Assembly: GCA_902791475.1 (NCBI GenBank)
Contig: CADAWC010000010.1
Location: 31,395-95,394, forward strand
DNA length: 64,000 bases
DNA from: Fibrobacter succinogenes
Lineage (GTDB): Bacteria > Fibrobacterota > Fibrobacteria > Fibrobacterales > Fibrobacteraceae
Reading direction: 5' to 3'
The notes beneath the pieces were generated by a model that made no database searches, was not told the DNA's origin, and worked only from the letters and a program-made list of their open reading frames with translations. Every line of letters starts with the position of its first letter. Position 1 is the stretch's first letter. This document shows, piece after piece, positions 16,601 to 25,500 of the stretch. Made by a program: the position numbers and the translations under genes.

Positions 16601-17476
16601 TTACTTTACCTCAGAACCGTTCACTTTACTGATTTCTCCGTCGAAATAGACGAAGTCTCTGTCTTTATTTTTCCATACTGCGCGGAAAACGGTGGGACGC
16701 TTGATGCCATCGGAATAGGTTTTGTAGTTTTCGCACTGTGCTTCCCACGGGGTGTATTCGATGGTTCCGTCGGGTGAAATTTGACCGCGGTCGTTTGTTG
16801 TAAACGAGGTCATTTCGTAAGCGTCGTTGAAGTGGAAAATTCCGGTTGCAGTTTCGCCTTTGTTTGTGATTGTGGCTTCTACAATGTGGTCGTCAATTTG
16901 CTTGAATGTGATGAAATCTTTTAGGAGTGCTTCTGGCAAAAAGAATGCTTCGGCGAGATAAGTGATGAGGCATGCTTTGTCCATTTCTGGGCCGGTTTGG
17001 TCGAATAGTGTAACGAGCTTTGCGAGGACGCCCTTCATGCCGCCTTTGCCGTTCTTGTAATAATCGTAGCCTTGGAATGGAATGCCGAACATTTTGCTGT
17101 TGATAAAGGCGAGCCTGTCCGGCGAATCGGCAAAGTCCACATGCGTATAATCGATTTTGAGTCGCGGCTTGTTTACGCCCATCCCGAAATCGACATTTTT
17201 GTATTCCATGATTAAGTGCGAGCGCCTTTCGCTGCCGATGTAACCGCTTGTTTCGAGATATTTTTGAATGAGGGGAGGGAGGCTTGCGATACTCGCGGAA
17301 TCTAGCGTTCCGGTAATTGCTGCGGAACTTTGCAATCTTGCCTCGACATCATTGCGGAACTGCGTCTTGACGGGTGAATAGGGAATGTTGAACCAAATCA
17401 CTAAAAGTAAAATGAGGGAGACTATGATAATCAAGATGGTCATGAAAATTCTCTTTGCGGGTTTCATTTTTTGCAT
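16601..17476 (-). CDS. Membrane-anchored protein, DUF6544-like
   Basis: A single N-terminal membrane helix (about residues 9-29) anchors a 260-residue soluble domain. The soluble part contains LPPLIQKYLETSGYIG and later MEYKNVDFGMG, GYDYYKNGKGGMKGVLAKL and CLITYLAEAFFLPEALL. This pattern matches a family of uncharacterised proteins annotated DUF6544 (formerly DUF6920) in my recollection. Lipid or hydrophobic-ligand binding is possible but not shown. It lies 19 bp downstream of the membrane protein gene at 17496-18389 and is likely co-transcribed with it. Confidence 0.6.
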   Translation of the reverse strand: MQKMKPAKRIFMTILIIIVSLILLLVIWFNIPYSPVKTQFRNDVEARLQSSAAITGTLDSASIASLPPLIQKYLETSGYIGSERRSHLIMEYKNVDFGMGVNKPRLKIDYTHVDFADSPDRLAFINSKMFGIPFQGYDYYKNGKGGMKGVLAKLVTLFDQTGPEMDKACLITYLAEAFFLPEALLKDFITFKQIDDHIVEATITNKGETATGIFHFNDAYEMTSFTTNDRGQISPDGTIEYTPWEAQCENYKTYSDGIKRPTVFRAVWKNKDRDFVYFDGEISKVNGSEVK

Positions 17477-17495
17477 GATTTTTTAATGCTTGAAA

Positions 17496-18389
17496 TTAAT
17501 TGGAACAACCTTTTGTCGGATTTATTTTTGAATCTTTTGCAAGGCTCTTGATTTTCCTTGCTAAACGCTGGGCGTTGGGATGATATTCATCAATGTCAGG
17601 AAGGTTCAATTTTATCGTTGTTGCGTTTTTGTTATTAGCAAGTTCAATAGATGCGTGTGGATGCATGCATAGGTCTGCGGCCCAGTTGTATTCAATCTCT
17701 TGTTGATAGTAGGTGATTTCTTCAATGATGTCATGAATCAAGTCTGGGGGTAAATCATTGCGATAACATGAATCAATTTCCGATTTGCCGTCGCCAATAT
17801 AATTGCTTTCTATTGTCTTTAGTATGATGGAATCTTTATATACGGAGATATTCACGGTAAGCCATTCAATGCCTGCACTAAGTGATGCGAATACGTTGAT
17901 GTCACTGTTTTTATCGGCTTCTGGGTGGTCTGTATAAAATTCATTTATGGATTGTTCTTCTCGTTCCGTTTGAAAAACGAATCCAAAAGCACGATTGTAT
18001 AGAAATTCAAAACCTGAAAGGATTACAAAAAATGCAATAAACGAGAGGGCGAGATAACATGCTCGTTGCTTTTTTGTCTTTTTGCATGTAGTAAAGTAAA
18101 ATGTAGATAAAGGAATAAATGCTGTAATCAGCCCGCAAAAGTAGCATGCGTAAATGTAGGATGGTCGCGCTTCGAATGCATCTTCAGTGACAAAAACTAT
18201 TCCGACAGAAAGACCTGCCGCAATAGAAATGGCTAGCAGAATAGAAATGATTCTTCCGGCAATAAAAAATACTTTGTGGAACTTGGTGGAAATGTTGGAA
18301 AATACACCAAATAAAAATGGAATTATTGCAAAAATGATAATAAGTACAAGTTTTGCAATAGTCATGAATAATGCGTATGTCGGTTCCAT
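17496..18389 (-). CDS. Membrane protein of unknown function
   Basis: The first 135 of 297 residues contain four hydrophobic helices (IVMNNAY-proximal start, LVLIIIFAIIPFLFGVF, ISILLAISIAAGLSVGIVFV, YIYACYFCGLITAFIPL, ACYLALSFIAFFVILSGF). A soluble domain of about 160 residues follows, probably alpha/beta, with a Cys-containing end (PTKGCSN). No family was recognised. ACGGAAAAAAT precedes the ATG. It sits 11 bp after the Cys-rich protein gene at 18401-19297. Confidence 0.6.
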   Translation of the reverse strand: MEPTYALFMTIAKLVLIIIFAIIPFLFGVFSNISTKFHKVFFIAGRIISILLAISIAAGLSVGIVFVTEDAFEARPSYIYACYFCGLITAFIPLSTFYFTTCKKTKKQRACYLALSFIAFFVILSGFEFLYNRAFGFVFQTEREEQSINEFYTDHPEADKNSDINVFASLSAGIEWLTVNISVYKDSIILKTIESNYIGDGKSEIDSCYRNDLPPDLIHDIIEEITYYQQEIEYNWAADLCMHPHASIELANNKNATTIKLNLPDIDEYHPNAQRLARKIKSLAKDSKINPTKGCSN

Positions 18390-18400
18390 ATTTTTTCCGT

Positions 18401-19297
18401 TTAGAACAAATCCAGTGTGCTGTCCAAGTAAATTTCTTCGCGGACTTTAAGCTGATGCTCGGGCTTGGTCATGTAGTAAAGCAAAAATTCCAGAATGAGG
18501 GCACTGCCGAGGCTACGGCCTTCGATTTTAAAGTGTCGGAATCCTGCGGGGGCGTAGATGTTTTGAATGTCCTCGATTCCAATAAAGCCGGGATTCTTCA
18601 TCGCATCGGAAAAATGGTAACCCCTTTTGGCTGTGGGCGAGACGCATATATGGTCTTCGCAGTTTTCGCCGAGACTTTTTTGGCTCACGTTCTCGTAGCA
18701 TTTTTTGCGGTCGTAGCAGCCGAACCAACAACATTCATTGCATAAAAATTCGACTTTTCGCTTTTGCGCGTTTGTGAGCGTGTTTAATTTGTCAAATTGC
18801 TTGTTGAGCCTAAAATCGGGAACGACATAGCGGAATTCTTCGCGGTCTAGCTCCGTTTTGAACTGCTCAAAATCTGTGATAACTTTTGTCGTTGACGATA
18901 CGAAATAGAAGCCTGGGTACTTTGCTTTGATGTAATTCAGCAACAGGTCGGAATGAACGATGATCCCGTTTTGAACCGCACCGCTTTCGAACATTTCGCA
19001 CAACTTATTGCACTTTCTATCGGCGAGATGTTCTTCGCGAATTAATGAATTGCTGAAGGTGAGCCTCGCCGAAATCCCGTATTCTCGTACGAGTTCTGTG
19101 ACTTCCCGCGGCTCAGCTTCGCCAAAGCCAACGCGACCGCCGCCCCAGATGCAGTCGCTTGGCGCCCCATAAATAGAACCGATTTCGCACCATTCGTAAA
19201 AATATTCCCGGTGTTCGCGCCAAAGCGGTAAGAACGCTTTATATAGCTCGTAAAACTCAAATAGTCCGGGGAGGTGGTAGTAGATATTCATTTTCAC
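18401..19297 (-). CDS. Cysteine-rich TIM-barrel-like protein, resembling peptidase U32 family
   Basis: The 298-residue soluble protein has a cluster CNECCWFGCYDRKKC at about 186-200, and C-terminal FIGIEDIQNIYAPAGFRHFK, IEGRSLGSALI. The order, with a short Cys motif after a barrel strand and then a KIEGR-type strand, resembles U32 peptidase-like proteins such as the RlhA/UbiU class, which bind iron-sulfur clusters. It lacks the full set of family motifs I would want, so the link is tentative. It lies 18 bp downstream of the acyltransferase-like gene, suggesting co-transcription. Confidence 0.5.
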   Translation of the reverse strand: MKMNIYYHLPGLFEFYELYKAFLPLWREHREYFYEWCEIGSIYGAPSDCIWGGGRVGFGEAEPREVTELVREYGISARLTFSNSLIREEHLADRKCNKLCEMFESGAVQNGIIVHSDLLLNYIKAKYPGFYFVSSTTKVITDFEQFKTELDREEFRYVVPDFRLNKQFDKLNTLTNAQKRKVEFLCNECCWFGCYDRKKCYENVSQKSLGENCEDHICVSPTAKRGYHFSDAMKNPGFIGIEDIQNIYAPAGFRHFKIEGRSLGSALILEFLLYYMTKPEHQLKVREEIYLDSTLDLF

Positions 19298-19315
19298 ATC
19301 ATGGTGTGGAATTTG

Positions 19316-20587
19316 TTATTTCAGATGCTCCACTTCAACTTTTAACCCATGCTTTTGGAGTCGATTGAAAAATTCGTCTTCGATGGAGGTTTCTTGGATG
19401 TTTCGTGTAAAATTAATGAATGCTTTGCCGTTCATGCTGATGACACTGCAGGTGTTGGGAATGTTTTTTTCCGTTCCTAAAATAAAGTAGAGACGATCTA
19501 TGAAGGGGCGCATTTCCTCTGGAAGATCCGTGTCACCAAGGTTTGAAATGACAATGCTTATAACAGCGTCGGCTTCTCTCGTGTACAGGTAACTGACAAG
19601 CCGATCCTTAATAACGCAAGGCATGTATTTTACCAGCGGATTCTCCAATGACGCTACGTAGGCTGCGGTCATATTCCGCACTAAATCCTTGTCTTGCAAA
19701 AAATCTTTAAGCTGTTTGCCCATCAGATTACACTTTTGCTGTAGGCTGAGGTTCGATTGCTCGGGAAGAAGAGTAATGCTCTTTTGCGCTGAATAATTGC
19801 GCATGGTTTTGCTTGCAAGAATTTTTCTGACATTGACCGGAATGCCGATGGCGATAGGTTCCTTTTTCTGCTTTTGCTCCTTGGTTTGCAAGTCGTTAAT
19901 TACTTCTGCCATAATAGCAGAAAGGAACGTTGTGACCGTGGTGCCGTAGCTATGTGCTTTGGCGATGAGAGCGTCCGTATCGGTGATGCCGATTGTGAAA
20001 TCCTTTTGCCCGTTAGGTAGGCGAGTCCCATGCAATTTGTAAGCTTTGGGCTCCTTCAAATTGACGGGGTTCTTGCCTGCATTCTTTGCAAAGGCGTTTT
20101 CCGTTTCTTCATCAAAAGGCTTGTCGTTAAGCGAATAGACGAGGTCGTGTTGAAAGTTTGCTGGAATTTCTGGTAAACCGTGCTTCAGTTCCAGATAACG
20201 GTGTACGAGCGTGAGCAAGATGACGCTTGCTCCATGACCGTCTGTTAGCGCGTGTAGAACCTCGAGGGCGATGTGCTTTTCACCGTAGAAAATGCGAAAA
20301 CAATGATGTGAAGCCTCTTCCATTCCGTAATAGGCTTGCATGGGCTCTCTATCGGGCCTGATTTTTAACGGCTCGTCGTTTTCCTCAAAGTAGTAGGAAC
20401 AGGTTCCTTGCTTTAGTGCTACAAATATGTAGGGAAATCGGATTCTGAGGTCTTCTGCCGCCTGTTGTAGCAGTTCTGGTGAAACAACTTCGTATAGCGT
20501 CGCCTGCATTCTGAACATAGGGCTCCACGTTTTAGTGGCGATCGCCCCATAAATCTGTCCGACGGTATCAAGCTCGTATTTCTTCAT
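19316..20587 (-). CDS. Condensation-domain-like acyltransferase
   Basis: The 423-residue protein has the HxxxDG signature HALTDGHGASVILLTLVHRYLEL (split here by reading: His112, Asp116, Gly117), the hallmark of the chloramphenicol acetyltransferase/condensation superfamily. The N-terminal YGAIATKTWSPMFRMQATL and C-terminal VISIVISNLGDTDLPEEM regions fit alcohol acetyltransferase-like or PapA/WS-DGAT-like members (DFGWG-equivalent not clear). It probably joins an acyl group to an alcohol or amine, substrate unknown. No carrier protein gene is adjacent. There is no strong Shine-Dalgarno sequence. It is divergent from the TIGR02171 lipoprotein gene. Confidence 0.7.
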   Translation of the reverse strand: MKKYELDTVGQIYGAIATKTWSPMFRMQATLYEVVSPELLQQAAEDLRIRFPYIFVALKQGTCSYYFEENDEPLKIRPDREPMQAYYGMEEASHHCFRIFYGEKHIALEVLHALTDGHGASVILLTLVHRYLELKHGLPEIPANFQHDLVYSLNDKPFDEETENAFAKNAGKNPVNLKEPKAYKLHGTRLPNGQKDFTIGITDTDALIAKAHSYGTTVTTFLSAIMAEVINDLQTKEQKQKKEPIAIGIPVNVRKILASKTMRNYSAQKSITLLPEQSNLSLQQKCNLMGKQLKDFLQDKDLVRNMTAAYVASLENPLVKYMPCVIKDRLVSYLYTREADAVISIVISNLGDTDLPEEMRPFIDRLYFILGTEKNIPNTCSVISMNGKAFINFTRNIQETSIEDEFFNRLQKHGLKVEVEHLK

Positions 20588-20710
20588 TTGTCTGATTTAT
20601 TGAATGTCGCAAAAATTATAGCGATTTTTTTCAACTTCAACATCCGGTTTTCCATCTGTTGTGCTAAAATATGGTATATTAAGGGTGTCCAAAGTTATTA
20701 GGAGGGGTAT

Positions 20711-23542
20711 ATGAAAAAGGCGTGTTTGGCTTTTTTGCTTTTTTGTTATTTGGCGGCTTGTAGTGATAGTTCCCCTAGTTTTGTAGATAGTGCTCCCTGC
20801 AGTTCCTCAAAAAAAGTAGATGGGATGATTCTTATTCATGGAGGGGCGGTTACTTTAGGTAGCAACGATTCTAGTTATAGAGTGAATGAACGTCCTGCAA
20901 TGAATGTCTTGTTGGATTATGATTTTTATATGGATGTTCATGAGGTGACGTGCGATGATTACCAGAATGCTGTAAAAAATGGAAATCTCAAAGATTTTGG
21001 TGAATGCGAAAATGGCCAATATCCTTTGTCCAATGTGACTTATTACGATGCTGTTTTGTTTGCGAATGCAAAGAGCAAATTGGAAAACTACGATACAGCT
21101 TATACATACAGCAAGGCCGTTTTTGACAGCGATGGACATTGCACAAATTTAGATGGATTTGCTTTCCATCCAGAAGTAAATGCCTACCGTTTGCCCACAG
21201 AATCGGAATGGGTCTATGCAGCTTCTCGTGGGTGGGACCCTTCGCGAAACAGTTGGAATGCCGATAACGCCGATTTTAAAGTGCACCAAGTCTGTACTGT
21301 AGAAAAAGATTCACTTGGTTTCTGTGATTTGGCGGGCAATGTAAAGGAATGGGTCAATGACTGGGCCGGAAAATTACGTGACACAACTATTGTGAATTTT
21401 GTGGGAAGTGCTGGCGATGGCAATATCGGTGAACGCATTTTGAAAGGTGGCAATTATTCAGATCGTGTATCCAACATGAATGTCGTTTCTCGTGGGGATG
21501 ACTATACGGTAGTTTCCTCCTCTAGGGCAAAACATATCGGTTTCAGGCTTGCTTTGGGGGCGATTCCTTCGCCGACGTGGCTAAGCGTTGGTGGAAACGC
21601 TCAATCAAGTATTGTATCTCCAATAGCAAGTGCTTCGGCTTTGAAACGTTACACAGGAACCAACGATATGATGCTTGCTTTCCGCAATGACCTTAGTGGA
21701 AACCTAGCTTACATAAATTATAAAGACGTTATTCTGACCGTAACGGAAATTAGCGATTCTATTGAAGTTTACCATCCTGATATTTCACCTGATGGGAGAA
21801 AGGTGGCGTTTTGTACCAAGTTTGAAGGTCTCGGTGGTAATTCGCGTCTTTACGTGCGTGATTTGAATGAAATGGGAACGAATCTTGTAAAACTGGATGT
21901 TGCAAGTGCCGCTATTCCTCGGTGGCGTATCCTTGAAAACGGAGATACTGTCATTGTCTATGTTACAGATGCGGGCGATAACAAGGACGATGCGTCTTTT
22001 AAAAGAACCTCTACTTGGCAGGTCAAGTTTGCAAACGGCAAATTCGGCGTTCCTGAAAAACTTTTTGATGGTGCATACCACGGTGGTATTAGCGAAGACT
22101 ATTCACTTGCTGTAAGTGGAGCTCGCTTGTTGCGCGCTCGCATCGCTAAATCTGGTTCTACAGTTTTAGATGAATCTCTTGATACGGTTTGGTATAATGG
22201 CGAGCAGGCTTGTAATGCATCTCTAGCTCAAGATGGTAGCAAACGCGTTGCGTTCCTGGATTTTGGCGGAACAACCGGCAGAACGTTTGCTAGTGAAAAT
22301 TATTCCACGCACCAGCGCTTGCTTATCGCTGATAGTACGGGTAAATTAATAAAGAGTGTTAAGGCGACATCGGGTTACACATTTGATCATAGCGAATGGG
22401 TGAGTGGTAATGAAAATTCTAACATCGTAGCGACCCTTGCCAATGCAAACGGAGCGCACACGAAAATAGTCCTTGCGAACCTTGCTGACGAAAGTATTGT
22501 TGAATTGGCTGAAGGTGAAGAACTTTGGCATCCGACTTTATGGGTAAAACGCAAAGCAAAAACATTTGGCAATGATAGTGGTGATGTTCAAGTTGGTAGT
22601 TCGTCTTCAACAGAAGAAAATTTTGTACTAAATCTAGATAGCGCAGGAGTGTATTACAACAATTCTGGAGCATGCCCTCGTGCCGCTATTTTCCGCTATA
22701 AAATGGAGCTTTTATGGCATTACAAGGACTATGCCAAAACCGTCATACTTGGATCTTCCCGAGCTTATCACGGAGTCAATCCAAGACTATTTGATGAAAA
22801 AATGAATGTCGTCAATATGGCGGTTCCCGCTGCTACTATTTATGGGAATATGTCCCTTTTTGAAAATTACATATTGCCCCATATGAAAAATATTAAGCTC
22901 GTCATCACTTCCATCGACATTGATCGTGGGTACCTTACGGGACAAGACTCCGAAAATATCTTCTACAAGACCTATAAATCTTATCCTGGTTACGTTTATG
23001 ACGAAAACCACAATTTCTGGAAAGATGGGTATCCCGAAGGACTTTTTCAGGCTACGTATGAAAGCCCTGGTGGTGATTCTTTGTTGGAGCAAAAGATGCG
23101 GGAGGATCTGGGTTATTATTCCTTATTTGGTTCATCCTGGGCGACAACGTCAGTTTGGGTTCGAGAAGATTCTTGTTGGATGGATAAAAAATCAGATATA
23201 TACAGGATGAATTTTGGACTTTTAGAGCGTCTTTTACAAATTTGCAAAGAGAATAATATCTTTGTTATAGGCGTCTTGTTCCCGCAAGATCCAAAATACA
23301 AGAATACGGGGGCTTATGGTTATACGGGGCTTCGCCGAAGTGAAGCGCCCGCTTTAATCCAAGAAATATCTGATTTGAGTAAAGTTTATTCGAATTTTAT
23401 ATTGGTTGACGAAAACAAAATGGGAGACCACGATTATACGGACATCATGGGGTATGACAATAGTCATATTTCGGATTATGGAGCTCAACAGCTGACTCAT
23501 CGTTTAGATTCTTTGGTTCACACGCTAGATATTGAATTTTGA
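20711..23542 (+). CDS. Fibrobacter TIGR02171-type lipoprotein: FGE-sulfatase, beta-propeller and SGNH-hydrolase-like domains
   Basis: The 943-residue protein has a lipoprotein signal (LLFCYLAAC, acylated Cys about residue 17). Three parts follow. Residues about 37-285 are a formylglycine-generating-enzyme/sulfatase-modifying-factor domain: GMILIHGGAVTLGS, LPTESEWVYAASRG, GNVKEWVNDW, RILKGGNYSD, GFRLALG. Residues about 310-630 carry TolB-like propeller blades (VYHPDISPDGRKVAFCT). Residues about 660-940 look like an SGNH hydrolase: TVILGSSRAYHGVNP (nucleophile-type Ser near 682) and DNSHISDYGAQQL (Asp-x-x-His near 915). This size and layout match the Fibrobacter-specific paralogous family TIGR02171, function unknown. 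A surface carbohydrate-ester role is possible but inferred. AGGAGG gives a strong start. Confidence 0.8.
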   Translation: MKKACLAFLLFCYLAACSDSSPSFVDSAPCSSSKKVDGMILIHGGAVTLGSNDSSYRVNERPAMNVLLDYDFYMDVHEVTCDDYQNAVKNGNLKDFGECENGQYPLSNVTYYDAVLFANAKSKLENYDTAYTYSKAVFDSDGHCTNLDGFAFHPEVNAYRLPTESEWVYAASRGWDPSRNSWNADNADFKVHQVCTVEKDSLGFCDLAGNVKEWVNDWAGKLRDTTIVNFVGSAGDGNIGERILKGGNYSDRVSNMNVVSRGDDYTVVSSSRAKHIGFRLALGAIPSPTWLSVGGNAQSSIVSPIASASALKRYTGTNDMMLAFRNDLSGNLAYINYKDVILTVTEISDSIEVYHPDISPDGRKVAFCTKFEGLGGNSRLYVRDLNEMGTNLVKLDVASAAIPRWRILENGDTVIVYVTDAGDNKDDASFKRTSTWQVKFANGKFGVPEKLFDGAYHGGISEDYSLAVSGARLLRARIAKSGSTVLDESLDTVWYNGEQACNASLAQDGSKRVAFLDFGGTTGRTFASENYSTHQRLLIADSTGKLIKSVKATSGYTFDHSEWVSGNENSNIVATLANANGAHTKIVLANLADESIVELAEGEELWHPTLWVKRKAKTFGNDSGDVQVGSSSSTEENFVLNLDSAGVYYNNSGACPRAAIFRYKMELLWHYKDYAKTVILGSSRAYHGVNPRLFDEKMNVVNMAVPAATIYGNMSLFENYILPHMKNIKLVITSIDIDRGYLTGQDSENIFYKTYKSYPGYVYDENHNFWKDGYPEGLFQATYESPGGDSLLEQKMREDLGYYSLFGSSWATTSVWVREDSCWMDKKSDIYRMNFGLLERLLQICKENNIFVIGVLFPQDPKYKNTGAYGYTGLRRSEAPALIQEISDLSKVYSNFILVDENKMGDHDYTDIMGYDNSHISDYGAQQLTHRLDSLVHTLDIEF

Positions 23543-23604
23543 AAAGAATCGCCATGATTATATATTAAAAGCTTTGACAAAAAATTTTTGGTGAAAATAA
23601 GGAC

Positions 23605-23619
23605 TGTCATTATATGACA
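23605..23619. promoter_or_regulatory. Palindrome before the HIRAN-like gene, possible operator
   Basis: TGTCAT-TAT-ATGACA is a perfect 6-bp inverted repeat about 50 bp before the ATG at 23668. It lies between a TTGACA at about 23575 and a TATATT at about 23631, where a repressor could act. No regulator is identified. Confidence 0.35.
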
Positions 23620-23667
23620 TTTCTTAAATGTATATTTGTCTTGTAACCTTCAGAAAGGAGGCCTGCA

Positions 23668-24675
23668 ATGGCAAATGAAATATTTTATATCAAGATAGAA
23701 ACCGCCCGGGATATAATGTTTTACGGTTTCTCGCGGAGCGCAACCGGGATTCTTGATCTTGTCGATGGCGCGTCTGCGACAGATGATGAACTTTCGCAGA
23801 TGCAGTGCGTTGACGGGAGTGCTTATTTCACGCCTTCTTGGTACATGTACTTGCCGAAGGAATTGCAAGCGACCATCAATGTCTATTTGCCAAACGATGT
23901 CAAAAATTTAGATGTCGGGCAATATTCGTTCTTGCTGCATGTGGGGGCGTTGTTGCTTGCTGTTGAGGAGCGCGATGGCTTGCTTGTCGCGGAACTTTTA
24001 CGCCGCCGTGCTGCCGTGTTTGCAAACTTCTTGCCACTAGTGCTGCATCTTATAAAACCTGTTGCTGCCGAGGCGCTGTTTGCGTATGTCTATGGCGGTT
24101 TCCGCGGCGATTCTGACTTTGCGCAGATTTACAAGGCAAACGCTCCGATTTCTACCGGCGAAACGAATGTTGCTGCGATTCTCCTAGAGGCTGCAAAAGA
24201 AACTCTCAAGCCGAATCCCGAAAAGGAATCTCCAGAGGAAATGTTCATCCGTTATTTCCGCGAAGTGGAATTTTTTGACTTTACGATTGGGCTTGTGGGT
24301 GCAACAAACCATCCCTGGATTGCAGGCATTGAAAAATATGAATCGGTCGTTAAAACGGCGACTGCATTCCGCTTCTTTGACGATGCTGCGGTCGGCTCGA
24401 AAAGTCAGGAATTTTTCGAATCGCTTGCGACCAAGGTGCAGGCTGAACCGTACAATCCGTACGATCACAATGCGATTAGCGTGAGCATAGATGATTTGAG
24501 TGCAAGGCTTAAGGGTATGCAATCCAAGAGCAAGGCGGGGTATTTGCGTGCAACGGGGGCCGCGATTTTGCGCAAGGCACGTCCAAGTCTATTTGCGTAT
24601 GGTTCTAAGCTTTGGCGCTTGGGGGCGGATCCAAGCTTTTTTGAAAATTCCATTGTCATAAGAATTCACACATAA
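23668..24675 (+). CDS. HIRAN-domain-like protein
   Basis: The 335-residue cytoplasmic protein ends in a region (about 200-310) with HIRAN features: DFTIGLVGATNHPW, then EPYNPYDHNAISVSI and a final GYLRATGAAILRKARP. In HIRAN domains the NPYDxNAIxV strand is the signature, and the fold binds 3' ends of single-stranded DNA, usually next to a helicase or nuclease domain. Here no helicase is fused and the N-terminal 200 residues match nothing I recognise; they contain the helical RDGLLVAELLRRRAAVFANF. AGAAAGGAGG seven bases before the ATG gives a firm start. A strong terminator follows. Confidence 0.6.
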   Translation: MANEIFYIKIETARDIMFYGFSRSATGILDLVDGASATDDELSQMQCVDGSAYFTPSWYMYLPKELQATINVYLPNDVKNLDVGQYSFLLHVGALLLAVEERDGLLVAELLRRRAAVFANFLPLVLHLIKPVAAEALFAYVYGGFRGDSDFAQIYKANAPISTGETNVAAILLEAAKETLKPNPEKESPEEMFIRYFREVEFFDFTIGLVGATNHPWIAGIEKYESVVKTATAFRFFDDAAVGSKSQEFFESLATKVQAEPYNPYDHNAISVSIDDLSARLKGMQSKSKAGYLRATGAAILRKARPSLFAYGSKLWRLGADPSFFENSIVIRIHT

Positions 24676-24686
24676 CACCTCACACA

Positions 24687-24726
24687 AAAATTCCCGCCTC
24701 ACGATAACCGATGGGGCGGGAATTTT
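24687..24726 (+). terminator. Intrinsic terminator after the HIRAN-like gene
   Basis: Arms AAAATTCCCGCC (24687-24698) and GGCGGGAATTTT (24715-24726) form a 12-bp stem with a 16-nt loop. Because the stem is A/T at its base, it can work in both directions. Confidence 0.8.
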
Positions 24727-24756
24727 ATTAAATGCGAATTCGATGTAGGATCATGG

Positions 24757-24787
24757 CCAATGACTAATGACCAATGACTAATGACCA
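24757..24787. repeat. Family D repeat (CCAATGACTAATGA words)
   Basis: Near-tandem copies of CCAATGACTAATGA lie between the terminator and the end of gmk. There is no coding content. Confidence 0.6.
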
Positions 24788-24796
24788 GCAAGCAAT

Positions 24797-25357
24797 TTAC
24801 TTCTGGCTCAGAATAGCGCGGAGCTCGTCAGCGGCTTTCTGAAGATCATCGTTCACGATGGTGTATTCGTACTTGCCCTTGGTCTTTGCAAATTCGATTT
24901 CCTTCTTTGCATTTGCAAGGCGGAGCTGGATGACTTCTTCGCTGTCAGTGCCGCGGCCACGGAGGCGGCGTTCGAGTTCTTCGTCGCTTGGCGGCAAAAT
25001 GAAAATGCCGGTGGCGTCTGGGTAGACCTTGTCGAAGTTCACCTTGCCGAAAACGTCAAGGTCAAACAGCACGCGGTTTCCTTCGGCGAGAGTCTTTTCG
25101 ACAAAACTCTTGGGCGTTCCGTAGTAGTTCCCGTGAACCAGGTTGTATTCGACCAATGCGTCGTCCTTGATCATCTGCTCGAATTCTTCCTTGGTCTTGA
25201 AGAAGTAGTGGACTCCGTCGATTTCGCCTTCGCGCGGTTTGCGCGTTGTAGCCGAAATGGAATACTTGATGTCCGGGAAATCCTTGATGACAAGATCCTT
25301 GAGGGTGGTCTTGCCTGCGCCACTGGCGGCACTCATAACGAAAAGCTTGTTTTTCAT
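24797..25357 (-). CDS. gmk: Guanylate kinase
   Basis: The 186-residue enzyme phosphorylates GMP to GDP with ATP. The P-loop is SAASGAGKTTL (residues 9-19). The GMP-binding region reads SISATTRKPREGEIDGVHYFF, followed by EYNLVHGNYYGTP. The lid is LERRLRGRGTDSEE. Length is normal for bacterial Gmk. A TATATT with downstream TGGCGC lies on the minus strand near 25425-25430, giving a leader of about 60 nt made largely of family D repeat words. No Shine-Dalgarno sequence is visible before the ATG. Confidence 0.95.
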   Translation of the reverse strand: MKNKLFVMSAASGAGKTTLKDLVIKDFPDIKYSISATTRKPREGEIDGVHYFFKTKEEFEQMIKDDALVEYNLVHGNYYGTPKSFVEKTLAEGNRVLFDLDVFGKVNFDKVYPDATGIFILPPSDEELERRLRGRGTDSEEVIQLRLANAKKEIEFAKTKGKYEYTIVNDDLQKAADELRAILSQK

Positions 25358-25424
25358 TTTTTAGTCAATGGTCAATAGTTGTTAGTCAATAGCCATTAGC
25401 TTTAACTAGGCTCTATATGCGCCA

Positions 25425-25430
25425 AATATA
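25425..25430 (-). promoter_or_regulatory. Probable gmk -10 element
   Basis: On the minus strand TATATTTGGCGC matches the TATATTTGGCGTC block found before the cytX-like gene and at the left edge. No clear -35 hexamer is seen. Confidence 0.35.
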
Positions 25431-25469
25431 ACTAATAACCAAAGACTAACAATCCTCTCGTCTGTCATC

Positions 25470-25500
25470 TGTAGCCCGCTATAGCGGGCGTTCTTTCGTC
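25470..25500. repeat. Family C repeat (CTGTAG-stem-CGTTCTTTCGTCT)
   Basis: TGTAGCCCGCTATAGCGGGCG is followed by TTCTTTCGTC and abuts the stop codon of the GT2 gene. A close copy with stem CCCGTTGTAGCGGG is at 26492-26522. A third, inverted and with a different stem (GACC ATA GGTC), is at 54861-54903. Confidence 0.7.
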
